A stretch of 20,172 nt of DNA from Deltaproteobacteria bacterium (lineage in GTDB: Bacteria > Desulfobacterota > Dissulfuribacteria > Dissulfuribacterales > JALVPX01). The translations under genes and the position numbers were made by a program. Every line of letters starts with the position of its first letter. The first letter of the stretch is position 1. The notes beneath the pieces are model-generated. The model was not told where the DNA came from. It made no database searches and worked only from the letters and a program-made list of their open reading frames with translations. Shown piece by piece: positions 8,223 to 16,501 of the stretch. The stretch is from contig JALVPX010000074.1 of NCBI GenBank assembly GCA_027031565.1, forward strand, positions 1-20,172, read 5' to 3'.

Positions 8223-11200
8223 GGCTTAAATCTTTAACACTCAAAGGTTTCAAATCATTTCCCAAACCCACTAAGCTCCGTTTTCCAGGCGGTATTTGTG
8301 CCATTGTGGGCCCCAATGGCTGCGGCAAGTCCAATGTTGTAGATGCGATACGATGGGTCCTGGGTGAACAGAGCGCGCGTCTTCTCAGGGCAAAATCCAT
8401 GACTGACCTTATCTTTTCCGGCGCCAACGGCTCTGGGCCTGGGATTGCCGAGGTGCGCCTTACAATCAGAAACAACGGCCAATTTTTCCCTCCGGAATTG
8501 AGCAAGGAGCCTGAAATCGAGATCTTGAGACGGGTGAACAAGGATGGCGAGGGTGAATACCGCCTGAATGGAAAACCATGCAGGCTCAAGGACATCCACT
8601 ATCTGTTTATGGACACTGGTGCTGGGACCAGGGCTTACTCCATAATCGACCAGGGGCAGGTTGGAACCTTCGTGGAAATGGACGCCGGAGAAAGGCGCCG
8701 TCTCGTGGAAGAGGTGGCTGGCATATCGAGGTACAAGAGCCGAAAGATCGAGGCCAGAAACAAGATAGTGAAGACGCAGGAAAATCTTGACCGCACGGAA
8801 GACCTGTTGAGTGAATTGAAATCCCAGCTCAGGAGACTATCGCGCCAGGCCTCACAGGCAAGGAGGTTTCTGAAGCTTCGAGAGGAAGAAGATTCCTTGA
8901 AGGCGAGTCTCCTCGCCTGGTCGTGGCAGCAAAATCTCGAAAAAAAGAAGGAGATCGAAGGGCGTCTGGCATCCTTGCAGGAGGAGCTTTCCCTGCTTCA
9001 GGTAAAGCTGGATAAGGCAGATCTTGATTCCAGGAAAGCGGTCCTCAGCATAACTTCCCTTGAGGAAGATCTGGCAAGATCGAAACTGGCGGTTCAAGAA
9101 AGACAGGCAAGACTTGAAGAGCTTTTGAATCAAAAGGCAAAGCTGGATGCAGGGCTGCAGAGGGATAAAAGCAGGCTTGACAGCGCCTTGAAGATCCTGG
9201 ACGAATCACAAAGGGGCCAGCAGGCCCTTTACGAGACCAAAGAACGTCTGGAATCTGAGATCAGTGTCCTGGAAGACACTCTCTTGCAGCATGTTAAAAA
9301 AGAGCAGCTGTTGCAAAGGGGCCTGGAAGAGGCACGTGAAGCACGGGATGAGGTCAAAGTGGCCCTGGAGGAGGTCAAGTCCGAGTTGGTGGACCTGGCG
9401 GCCAGGTACGCCAGGTCCAACAGCGAACTCCAAAACAGTGAAGACAAGATCTTTGAACTTGAATCAAGGCTTGAAAGAAAAACCAGGGGAATGGCAACGG
9501 TTGAGGCTGATCTCGAAGCGAAAAGGAATGAGCTGGCCGAAATCTCACAGGAACTTGAGGCCACTTCTAAAGATATAGGAACAGCTGAGGCGCAGAAGAA
9601 GAGATGCGAAGAGGAAAAACTGAGGCTTGAGGGGCTAATCAAGGGCCTTAACCAGGAAATTCATGACAAGGAGCTTGCCGCTGCCTCACTGGATGCAAGG
9701 ATAAAGGGCCTTGAAGAAATGGAGGAAAGGCAGGCTTCTACTGCTGATAAGCGGGATTCCAGGGGCATACGTACCATCGGGATTGTGGCCGATTTCATAG
9801 AGGTGGATGGGGGTTATGAACATCTGGTGGAGGCGGTGCTGGGAGATCTTGTAAAGGCGCCGGTGCTGGATGGGGCAGATTTCGAACAGGAACTAGAAAA
9901 GTGTGTACAGGCCAAGGTGCCGGGGCGCTTTGTCATTGCGGCCAGGGAGGGAAGGGGGCCTGGTTCCGCCAAGCTTTACTCCACTTTGGCAGAAAAGGTG
10001 CGTGTTAAGCCCCAAATCGCCGGCCTGGTTTATGACAAACTGGCCTGTTGGCAAATAGTAGAAAATTTGGCCGAGGCCCTAAGGAGCCTGGGATCAGACT
10101 CCAGCCCCAAGGGCGTTATTTTGATATCTGGAGAAATGATAACTTGTGATGGAGAGATTGTTCTGCCTGGCTCAGGTGTAAAAGACCCAGCAAAATCCAC
10201 CCTCGTAAGGCGTTCGGAATTGAAAAAGCTGAGAAAAGAGAGGGCAGAGTTGGGGTGGGCCTTAAAAAAGCTTTATGGACAGTCAAAAGGGTTTGCGGAG
10301 GAGCTGGCTGAACAAACCCAGCTGCTTGAAAGGCTGAACAGCAAACTAAAGGGGCTGTATGGCAGTAAAGTCGGCCTGGAAAGGCAGCAGGAGAAGAAAA
10401 TATTTGAACAACAGGCCCTTGAGGAAAGGCTTGGTCTTATACAATTTGAATTGGATGAAGCTGAATTAGAGCGCCAGTCATTGATGGAGCGCCTTGGGGA
10501 ACTTAAAGAGCGCGTCAAACAAGACGAGACGCTGAAAAAGGAGACAGAGGCAAGTCTGGCAGGCAGGGAAGAGGCTCTAAAGAACCAGGAAGGCGTATTC
10601 GAGCGGCATCGGGAGGCTTTGAGGCAACATCAGCTGGAAAAGGTTCGTATGGAAAGCGATCTCTCTAACAAGAAGAGCGAGCTTTCAAGGATCATTAAGC
10701 GGATTCAGGGGGTGGTCTTCAAAAAGGAACAGGTCGAGGCAGAGGTGAAAGGTCTGAAGGAGTCGGTAAAGGATCTGTCCACCGGTGTGGAAGAGCTTGT
10801 CAAGAAGCTCGAAATACAGCGCAGCCTGGTTGCAGAGGCCCAAAAGAAGGTTGAAGAAAAGGAAGATGACATATCTTCCTTGAGAGAAAAGAGTGATGAA
10901 TTGGCCATGAAAAGGCGCGAGCTGGAACGGCTCAAAGGCAAAATCCAGCAAGATCTGAATCAGGCTACCATTGAACATGAAAAAGCGATCCAGGAAATGG
11001 CCTACCTTGCAAATTCAGCCCAGGAACAACTCAATATTGATCTTGCTTCACGATTTGAGGAACTTTTCAAGGAAGATTCTGAACCAATAGAAGTTGAAAA
11101 AAGGTTGTCGGAAGTAAAGATGAAATTGTCCAGGATAGGGGCGGTCAATCTTACTGCAGTGGAAGAGTATGAAGAAGTGGAGGAACGATACAAGTTCATA

Positions 11201-11734
11201 GAAGAACAGCGGCAGGACCTTCTTGATTCCATAACCTCCCTTCAAAATGCGATAAAAAAGATTGACAGGACTTGCAAGGAGCGTTTTGAAGAGGCCCTGG
11301 ACAAGGTCAACCAGAAGTTGAAAGTGGTGTTTCCGATGCTCTTTGCCGGGGGTGGGGCAGAACTGGCTTTGACAGATGCACGCGACCCACTGGAGAGCGG
11401 AGTGGAATATCTGGTGCGCCTGCCTGGCAAACGGATAAAGAATTTGGCCTTGCTATCTGGAGGGGAAAAGGCGATGGCAGCCCTGGCCTTGATCTTTGCC
11501 ATCTACCTTACAAAACCCAGCCCGTTTTGCTTTCTCGATGAGGTGGATGCGCCGTTGGACGAGGCAAACACCCTGCGTTTCAATGAACTGGTAAGACAGA
11601 TATCCAGCCATTCACAGGTGATTCTCATAACCCATAATCAGCGCGTAATGGAGGCAGCAGACACCCTCTATGGCGTCACGATGGAAGAAAAAGGCATTTC
11701 AAAACTAGTCTCGGTCAATTTGATAGAGAATTAA
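8219..11734 (+). CDS. smc: Chromosome segregation ATPase SMC
   Basis: The 1171-residue structural-maintenance-of-chromosomes protein, which dimerises and, with ScpA and ScpB, compacts and organises the nucleoid. The N-terminal head holds Walker A GPNGCGKSN (31-39) and the Q-loop region. Heptad-rich coiled coil runs from about 170 to 505, the globular hinge from about 514 to 660 (RGIRTIGIVADFI to IVLPGSG), and returning coiled coil from about 670 to 1020. The C-terminal head holds the ABC signature LSGGEKAMAALAL (S1080-E1083) and Walker B FCFLDEVDAPLD (D1107, E1108). Full length and motifs indicate an active ATPase. The start is GTG, overlapping the recJ stop by four bases. scpA and scpB are not in this window. 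Confidence 0.97.
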   Translation: MRLKSLTLKGFKSFPKPTKLRFPGGICAIVGPNGCGKSNVVDAIRWVLGEQSARLLRAKSMTDLIFSGANGSGPGIAEVRLTIRNNGQFFPPELSKEPEIEILRRVNKDGEGEYRLNGKPCRLKDIHYLFMDTGAGTRAYSIIDQGQVGTFVEMDAGERRRLVEEVAGISRYKSRKIEARNKIVKTQENLDRTEDLLSELKSQLRRLSRQASQARRFLKLREEEDSLKASLLAWSWQQNLEKKKEIEGRLASLQEELSLLQVKLDKADLDSRKAVLSITSLEEDLARSKLAVQERQARLEELLNQKAKLDAGLQRDKSRLDSALKILDESQRGQQALYETKERLESEISVLEDTLLQHVKKEQLLQRGLEEAREARDEVKVALEEVKSELVDLAARYARSNSELQNSEDKIFELESRLERKTRGMATVEADLEAKRNELAEISQELEATSKDIGTAEAQKKRCEEEKLRLEGLIKGLNQEIHDKELAAASLDARIKGLEEMEERQASTADKRDSRGIRTIGIVADFIEVDGGYEHLVEAVLGDLVKAPVLDGADFEQELEKCVQAKVPGRFVIAAREGRGPGSAKLYSTLAEKVRVKPQIAGLVYDKLACWQIVENLAEALRSLGSDSSPKGVILISGEMITCDGEIVLPGSGVKDPAKSTLVRRSELKKLRKERAELGWALKKLYGQSKGFAEELAEQTQLLERLNSKLKGLYGSKVGLERQQEKKIFEQQALEERLGLIQFELDEAELERQSLMERLGELKERVKQDETLKKETEASLAGREEALKNQEGVFERHREALRQHQLEKVRMESDLSNKKSELSRIIKRIQGVVFKKEQVEAEVKGLKESVKDLSTGVEELVKKLEIQRSLVAEAQKKVEEKEDDISSLREKSDELAMKRRELERLKGKIQQDLNQATIEHEKAIQEMAYLANSAQEQLNIDLASRFEELFKEDSEPIEVEKRLSEVKMKLSRIGAVNLTAVEEYEEVEERYKFIEEQRQDLLDSITSLQNAIKKIDRTCKERFEEALDKVNQKLKVVFPMLFAGGGAELALTDARDPLESGVEYLVRLPGKRIKNLALLSGGEKAMAALALIFAIYLTKPSPFCFLDEVDAPLDEANTLRFNELVRQISSHSQVILITHNQRVMEAADTLYGVTMEEKGISKLVSVNLIEN

Positions 11735-11751
11735 TTTCCATTTTTATTCAG

Positions 11752-11766
11752 TGGAAATATTTTTCC
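11752..11766. repeat. Dyad repeat copy 1, possible enhancer-binding-protein site
   Basis: TGGAAATATTTTTCC, identical in all 15 bases to a second copy 25 bp downstream. The core GGAAATATTTTTCC is nearly self-complementary (6 of 7 half-site positions), as expected of a site for a dimeric regulator. It lies about 130 bp upstream of the predicted sigma-54 transcription start, where bacterial enhancer sites usually sit. Its left half could also pair with ATTTCCA at 11734-11740 in a weak AT-rich hairpin at the end of smc. Confidence 0.5.
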
Positions 11767-11776
11767 TCTCTGTGTA

Positions 11777-11791
11777 TGGAAATATTTTTCC
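11777..11791. repeat. Dyad repeat copy 2, possible enhancer-binding-protein site
   Basis: A second exact copy of TGGAAATATTTTTCC, about 105 bp upstream of the predicted sigma-54 transcription start of the PEP-CTERM gene. Exact duplication of a 15-base dyad in a short intergenic region is unlikely by chance, even in AT-rich sequence, and suggests paired regulator-binding sites. Confidence 0.5.
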
Positions 11792-11861
11792 CTTGTTGCT
11801 TGGCACCTGTTACATTCAGTAGTGGTTTAGGGTTTTTATGGTAATTTTTTGCTAAAGAATG

Positions 11862-11877
11862 TGGCATGTCCTGTGCA
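11862..11877 (+). promoter_or_regulatory. Sigma-54 (RpoN) -24/-12 promoter of the PEP-CTERM gene
   Basis: TGGCATGTCCTGTGCA fits the -24/-12 consensus TGGCACG-N4-TTGCW at 10 of 12 defined positions, with the invariant GG (11863-11864) and GC (11875-11876) at the required spacing. The predicted transcription start is near 11888, 46 bases before the ATG. PEP-CTERM genes in exosortase-bearing bacteria are known to be preceded often by RpoN promoters and controlled by the PrsK/PrsR two-component pair, which supports the call. Confidence 0.7.
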
Positions 11878-11933
11878 ATAATATAAGACCAATATAATCT
11901 TAGATTCAAAATTACATGTTTCGGAGGTGGAAA

Positions 11934-12758
11934 ATGAGGTGGTCAATGGTTTGGAAATTGATTGCTGTAGCAGCCTGCATGGCGACTTTTATGGTAACCA
12001 GCGTGTTCGCTGTACCCGTAGATTGGGGTACCAATATTACAGTTTCTGATGGCAAATACATGGGCAGCAGTTGGTATGGCAAGCAGGAAGACAATGAGGT
12101 GGAGCCTTACATGGCTGCATCCCAGGTATGGGATCTTGAAGCCTTTTACCTTAATCAGAATATTTTGAGCGTAGTAGGCGGCTTTGATTTCAAGAACGGC
12201 GTTGCAGGTTATTCTGACTTGCTGTCAGGTGACATATTTTTTGATGTCGACGGCGATGCAGCAGGCGGCAGCGTAAAGGGAATTAAAAAAACAGGCTTCT
12301 ACAATGTCGAGGAGACCTTTGGGTATGATTATGTCATCAAGCTTGATTTTGGCAGCAATGCCTACTCGGTGTTCGATATCCGCAAAGGAGCAACCTTGAA
12401 GACCGTGAAGTACAGAATGAATGATTCGTCCAATGCCTGGAGATATGTAAAAGGCGGCCAGGAAGTCACAAAGGGCACTTTCCAATACCTGAATGGTTTG
12501 TCCGGCAGCGAGGTGGGCGGCTTTAAGGGTGATAAAAATAATGACATTCACTATGCAATCACAGGGTTTGATCTGGGATTCTTGAATGGTCAGGAATTTA
12601 CCGCCCATTTCACCATGGGGTGCGGAAATGACAACCTGATGGGTAAAGGGACGGCCCCTGTGCCTGAGCCGGCAACAATAATGTTGATGGGAACCGGGCT
12701 TATCGGCATGGGTGGAGCATTCAGGAAAAAGATATTAAAACTCAAAGAAATTTCATGA
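11934..12758 (+). CDS. PEP-CTERM sorting-domain surface protein
   Basis: A 274-residue exported protein ending in a PEP-CTERM sorting signal. VPEPAT at 243-248 is followed by a short hydrophobic helix (IMLMGTGLIGMGG) and a basic tail (FRKKILKLK). An exosortase (EpsH family) is expected to cut at this signal, and the mature protein usually goes to the surface or extracellular matrix. The N-terminus is a classical signal peptide, residues 1-26, cleaved after VFA. The body is rich in Gly, Asp, Asn and aromatics, contains the acidic DVDGDAAGG segment, and ends with FTMGCGNDNLMG, a Cys-Gly-Asn-Asp motif I have seen in other PEP-CTERM proteins. The start at 11934 is fixed by GGAGG at 11923-11927, six bases upstream; an ATG at 11916 lies before this site. 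It is flanked by its own promoter and terminator, so it is monocistronic. No enzyme domain is recognised. Confidence 0.88.
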   Translation: MRWSMVWKLIAVAACMATFMVTSVFAVPVDWGTNITVSDGKYMGSSWYGKQEDNEVEPYMAASQVWDLEAFYLNQNILSVVGGFDFKNGVAGYSDLLSGDIFFDVDGDAAGGSVKGIKKTGFYNVEETFGYDYVIKLDFGSNAYSVFDIRKGATLKTVKYRMNDSSNAWRYVKGGQEVTKGTFQYLNGLSGSEVGGFKGDKNNDIHYAITGFDLGFLNGQEFTAHFTMGCGNDNLMGKGTAPVPEPATIMLMGTGLIGMGGAFRKKILKLKEIS

Positions 12759-12805
12759 TAATAGAGTTCTTTCTCTAACCTCCACACAATTCCCTCCTGT
12801 TCAAC

Positions 12806-12834
12806 GGCCTGGCAATGAGCCAGGCCTTTTTTTT
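12806..12834 (+). terminator. Rho-independent terminator after the PEP-CTERM gene
   Basis: A perfect 8-bp GC-rich stem, GGCCTGGC and GCCAGGCC, with an AATGA loop, is followed by eight consecutive T residues. It lies 48 bases after the PEP-CTERM stop codon and separates that gene from the glgX operon. Confidence 0.93.
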
Positions 12835-12922
12835 ATCCGCTTTTAAGTTTCAGCCCGAAAGACATCGTGGTATAAGTAAGTAGGCGCTGTTTTTTATTTT
12901 CAAGACGAAATGAAAATATTTT

Positions 12923-15052
12923 ATGGATAATAAAGGTAATGACATCCTTTCAGGTAAGATAGTCATATCCAGGGGAAGCCCCTATCCGCTGGGAATAACA
13001 TTGCTTAAAGGCGGTGTCAATTTCGCTGTTTTCAGCCGGCATGCGACTGGAATGAGATTATTGCTTTTTGAGGAACCATCCAGGAAAACCCCTGATTTTG
13101 AAATAGATTTGGATCCAAGGCATCACCGAATGGGTGATATTTGGTATGTTCAGATCTCAGGTATTGGCACCGGGTGGTCATACTGTTTTAAGGCGGATGG
13201 ACCATATCTTCCAGAAAAGGGGTTCCGCTTCAATATCAAAAAGGCCCTCGTGGATCCATATGCCCGTGCCCTTCACAATGTTGCTTCCTGGGACTTCGAC
13301 AAGGCCAAAGGATATGATTCAGCCAGAGGGCCGCTTGATCTTTTCCCATCAAACGAAGACAACACGTCAACTTCTGCCAGGGCGCTCATAATGGGTCATG
13401 ATGATTTTGACTGGAAAGGTGATTCACTGCTGAAAAAAACATGGTGCGATACCATCATATATGAGACCCATGTGAGGGGACTTACCATACATCCATCATC
13501 AGCCGTGAAGCATCCTGGAACATATCTGGGTCTGGTCGAGAAAATCCCTTATCTTCAGGAATTGGGTATAACCGCAGTGGAGCTTTTGCCTGTTCAAGAT
13601 TTCAATGAGAATGAACTCACGACGAGAAATCCCCTTACTGGCGAGCGATTGAAAAATTATTGGGGTTACAGTCCGGTTGGTTTTTTTGCTCCCAAGCAGG
13701 GTTATGCCAGCTCATCCAAGCCAGGTGATCAGGTCAAAGAGTTTAAAAAGATGGTAAGGCAGCTCCATAAGGCAGGCATCGAATTAATTCTGGATGTGGT
13801 ATTCAACCACACAGCCGAAGGAGATGAATTGGGGCCTACCTTGCACCTGAGGGGGTTTGATAATTCCATTTATTACATTCTGGACAATGGCGGCAGGCGT
13901 TACAAGAACTTTTCAGGCTGCGGCAACACGTTGAATTGTAACCATCCAGTGGTGAGGGATTTCATACTCGAGTGCCTGAGACACTGGGTGGTTGAAATGC
14001 ATGTGGATGGTTTCCGGTTTGATCTGGCCTCGGTGCTGGGAAGGGACAACCAAGGCAATATCCTCCCAAATCCGCCCGTGCTGGAACACATTGCTGAAGA
14101 CCCTATTTTAAGGGATGTAAAGCTCATAGCAGAGGCATGGGATGTGGGCGGCGCCTATCAGGTAGGGAATTTTCATGGAAGCCGTTGGTCAGAATGGAAC
14201 GGCCGTTACCGGGATGATGTGAGGCGCTTTTGGCGCGGGGACCGCGGAATGGTTGCAGATTTTGCAAGCAGGCTTTGCGGAAGTGCGGACTTGTATGAGC
14301 ATTCCGGAAAGCAACCGCTGAATTCAATAAATTTTGTCACTTGTCATGATGGATTTACACTCCACGACCTCGTTACCTACTCAAAGAAACACAATGAAGC
14401 AAATGGCGAGGAAAACCGCGATGGGTCAGACACCAATTTCAGTGCCAATTACGGCGTGGAAGGAGAGACAGACGACCCGGAGATAAATCGCATCCGTACC
14501 AGGCAGATAAAAAACATGATGGCAACCCTGCTCCTGTCAAGAGGAGTGCCCATGATCCTGGGTGGTGACGAGTTCCGCAGGACCCAAAGGGGCAACAACA
14601 ATGCCTATTGCCAGGATAATGAGATCTCCTGGTATAACTGGGAGTATCTAGATTCAAACAGGGAAATTTACAGGTTTACCAAAGAGATGATCGCCTTCCG
14701 CAAACGTCATCCAGTGCTGAGGAGGGATGAATTTTACAAACCGGAAGAGATAACGTGGTTTGATTCCCGCGGCGAGTATCCGGATTGGTCATCGGACACG
14801 CGGCATATTGGGTGCGTGATCCATGGTCATCCAGACCAAGGCGGCGAGCTGTGCCTCATTTTTAATGCCGAGCCTGAACCCGTGGTGTTCGACTTGCCGA
14901 GGCCTGCAAAAGGGAATTGGTTCCTGGCTGTGGACACGGCTGCTATTTCACCCGCTGATATCTTTCCTCCCCACAAGCCCCGCCCAGTGGTCCAGTCAAG
15001 GCAGATCAAGCTGGTGCCCCGGTCCCTGGTGGTCCTGGCCCAGTTGAGTTGA
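12923..15052 (+). CDS. glgX: Glycogen debranching enzyme GlgX (GH13)
   Basis: A 709-residue glycoside hydrolase of the GH13 isoamylase/GlgX type, which hydrolyses alpha-1,6 branches of glycogen or limit dextrins. An N-terminal CBM48-like beta domain (about 15-120: SPYPLGITLL, NFAVFSRHAT, YCFKADGPY) precedes the catalytic barrel. Barrel motifs are YWGYSPVGFFAP, DVVFNHTAEGDE, GFRFDLAS with nucleophile D367, AEAWD with acid/base E404, and FVTCHDG with D476. All three catalytic acids are present. The C-terminal GDEFRRTQRGNNNAYCQDNEISW stretch is typical of GlgX/TreX. The start lacks a clear Shine-Dalgarno; the ATG at 12923 gives the expected N-terminus. It heads a plus-strand operon and ends 8 nt before the kinase-like gene. 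No other glycogen gene is in the window. GlgX versus TreX or isoamylase cannot be settled by eye. Confidence 0.9.
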   Translation: MDNKGNDILSGKIVISRGSPYPLGITLLKGGVNFAVFSRHATGMRLLLFEEPSRKTPDFEIDLDPRHHRMGDIWYVQISGIGTGWSYCFKADGPYLPEKGFRFNIKKALVDPYARALHNVASWDFDKAKGYDSARGPLDLFPSNEDNTSTSARALIMGHDDFDWKGDSLLKKTWCDTIIYETHVRGLTIHPSSAVKHPGTYLGLVEKIPYLQELGITAVELLPVQDFNENELTTRNPLTGERLKNYWGYSPVGFFAPKQGYASSSKPGDQVKEFKKMVRQLHKAGIELILDVVFNHTAEGDELGPTLHLRGFDNSIYYILDNGGRRYKNFSGCGNTLNCNHPVVRDFILECLRHWVVEMHVDGFRFDLASVLGRDNQGNILPNPPVLEHIAEDPILRDVKLIAEAWDVGGAYQVGNFHGSRWSEWNGRYRDDVRRFWRGDRGMVADFASRLCGSADLYEHSGKQPLNSINFVTCHDGFTLHDLVTYSKKHNEANGEENRDGSDTNFSANYGVEGETDDPEINRIRTRQIKNMMATLLLSRGVPMILGGDEFRRTQRGNNNAYCQDNEISWYNWEYLDSNREIYRFTKEMIAFRKRHPVLRRDEFYKPEEITWFDSRGEYPDWSSDTRHIGCVIHGHPDQGGELCLIFNAEPEPVVFDLPRPAKGNWFLAVDTAAISPADIFPPHKPRPVVQSRQIKLVPRSLVVLAQLS

Positions 15053-15060
15053 GGACATCA

Positions 15061-16032
15061 ATGGCTGAAAATGTCAAGGAACTGGTAAAACGATACAGGC
15101 CCGATCTCTCATTGGCCCAATACGGCCGGGTCTTCACTGATACCACGTCCTTCATGGAGATAGGCTATGGTGACGTCATATCAATCGGCGGGCTGCATTA
15201 CCTGGTTCTCAGGGACGAGGCAGAAAGGTGTTACGGCATTGAAGATCCAAAGTATTGGGTGAAGCGCTGCCTTGTGTTGGAAACAGGTGAGCGTGCCATA
15301 TTGAAGCTGGTCTTCCACGAGAGCTTTGACTTGGAGTTGGGCAACCTTAAAATACGCTGTTACCGCAGCCCGGAAAAGGAGGCCAGGATCCTCGATCTGG
15401 TTAGGGGAGATCTGCGCTTTATGCAGGGAAAATCAAGACATGACTCTGCAGGCAACGTCGTTCGCATATTGGAGGTGATAAGCGGCAAAAGGCTTGATCA
15501 GGCCGTATATGAGATTGAAGCGGATCACAAGACATACTTTCGCGAACACTTTCCCGGGATCCTGGAAAAATTCATGGGATCGTGCGAGGCAATCGCTTTC
15601 CTGCACGGCCATGGTGAGCTTCATGGTGACATAAGGCGCGATCACCTGTGGATTGAGCACCGAACCGGCAGGTATAGGTGGATTGACTTTGATTACACAT
15701 ACGATTTTGCTGAAAGTCCATTTGGTCTGGATATATTCGGCCTCGGCAGCCTGCTTGTCTTTCTGGCCGGCAAGGGAATCTATCGCATCCAGGAACTCGA
15801 GGAAATGGGTTTCGGCGACAGGTTTCTTGACTCTTTGACAAATGAGGATTTTTCCCTTCTGTATGTCAATCGCATAGTAAACTTGAAAAAGATCTTTCCA
15901 TACATACCAGATAGCCTTAACAATGTTCTGCTTCATTTCAGTCAGGGGGCAGAGGTCTTTTATGAGAGCGTGGATGAATTCCTGGCTGACTTGAGACCTT
16001 GCCTTGGCCATTTGATGGAGGCACAAAAATGA
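15061..16032 (+). CDS. Protein-kinase-fold protein with WaaP/KdkA-like active site
   Basis: A 323-residue protein with the kinase fold. Visible elements are a candidate ATP lysine K82 (AILKLVF), a helix-C glutamate in SPEKEARIL (E107 likely), the catalytic loop HGDIRRDHLWI with D190, and the metal-binding D209 in WIDFDYTYD. The residue five after the catalytic Asp is His (H195) instead of the usual Asn. His at that place and DFD in place of DFG recall lipopolysaccharide and Kdo kinases (WaaP, KdkA) rather than typical Hanks-type kinases. Both catalytic aspartates are kept, so activity is plausible, but the substrate is unknown. No membrane segment or sensor domain is seen. The start is the ATG at 15061, preceded by GAGG at 15051-15054; the TTG at 15049 lies before that site. 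The stop overlaps the following ATG (ATGA). Confidence 0.75.
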   Translation: MAENVKELVKRYRPDLSLAQYGRVFTDTTSFMEIGYGDVISIGGLHYLVLRDEAERCYGIEDPKYWVKRCLVLETGERAILKLVFHESFDLELGNLKIRCYRSPEKEARILDLVRGDLRFMQGKSRHDSAGNVVRILEVISGKRLDQAVYEIEADHKTYFREHFPGILEKFMGSCEAIAFLHGHGELHGDIRRDHLWIEHRTGRYRWIDFDYTYDFAESPFGLDIFGLGSLLVFLAGKGIYRIQELEEMGFGDRFLDSLTNEDFSLLYVNRIVNLKKIFPYIPDSLNNVLLHFSQGAEVFYESVDEFLADLRPCLGHLMEAQK

Positions 16033-16481
16033 ATTTCAAGAAGATATTGGTGGCAGTGGATGCATCTGAGAATTCGTTCAGGGCAGTTGAGTATGTAGGT
16101 GAAATTGTAGGGTCTTCTCCAGGGTTTGAGATTACCCTTCTTATGGTTTTTCGGCCCCCATCACGCGATCTTTTTCCAGATGAAGCGGCCTATAATGCCA
16201 GGATTTCCGAAATTAAAAGCAATGCCGAGGCCTTTTTCAAAAAAGCGGAAAAGGAATTGGAAGGAAAGGGCGTATCCAGCCATTCTGTTGCATCGGTATG
16301 TCTGGATGCCGTTGGAACAAGCATTGCCCAGAACATTCTCGATTTTCAGCAAAGCGGATCATATGGAACAGTGGTAGTGGGCAGGAGGGGTGTATCAAAG
16401 GCAGAGGAGTTCCTGTTTGGAAGCGTTTCAAACAAGATTGTCCACTATGCCAAGAATTGCACCATCTGGGTGGTAGAATAG
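16029..16481 (+). CDS. Universal stress protein (UspA family, ATP-binding type)
   Basis: A 150-residue single-domain UspA protein. It begins FKKILVAVDASENSFRAVEYV, the family's first strand, Asp and helix, and ends with the ATP-binding signature G-2x-G-9x-G-S: G118-RR-G121, nine residues, G131-S132, then VSNKIVHYAKNCTIWVVE. Homologs with this signature bind ATP and commonly act as regulators under stress, sometimes autophosphorylating. The start at 16029 is chosen because GGAGG at 16017-16021 lies 7 nt upstream and the ATG overlaps the kinase-like stop as ATGA; a longer frame upstream would run inside the kinase gene. Adjacency to a kinase-fold protein suggests the two may act together, which is inference. 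Confidence 0.92.
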   Translation: MNFKKILVAVDASENSFRAVEYVGEIVGSSPGFEITLLMVFRPPSRDLFPDEAAYNARISEIKSNAEAFFKKAEKELEGKGVSSHSVASVCLDAVGTSIAQNILDFQQSGSYGTVVVGRRGVSKAEEFLFGSVSNKIVHYAKNCTIWVVE

Positions 16482-16501
16482 CCTGGAAAAGACCGCTCAG
16501 C

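Noticed and set aside
11734..11764. Hairpin ATTTCCA / TGGAAAT followed by T residues as a terminator of smc
   Set aside because: The stem is only 7 AT-rich base pairs with an 11-nt loop, so it would be weak; the right half is better explained as part of the duplicated 15-bp dyad.
11801..11816. A second -24-like element, TGGCAC followed by CTGTTACATT
   Set aside because: It has a perfect TGGCAC but lacks the invariant GC at -12; the element at 11862-11877 has both invariant dinucleotides at correct spacing.
15049..15060. TTG start for the kinase-like gene overlapping the glgX stop
   Set aside because: The GAGG ribosome site at 15051-15054 is correctly spaced for the ATG at 15061 and lies downstream of the TTG.
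16298..16501. Long N-terminal extension of the first GTPase
   Set aside because: It lies out of frame inside the universal stress protein gene and encodes unlikely Cys/Trp-rich sequence; the ATG at 16502 directly precedes a membrane helix.
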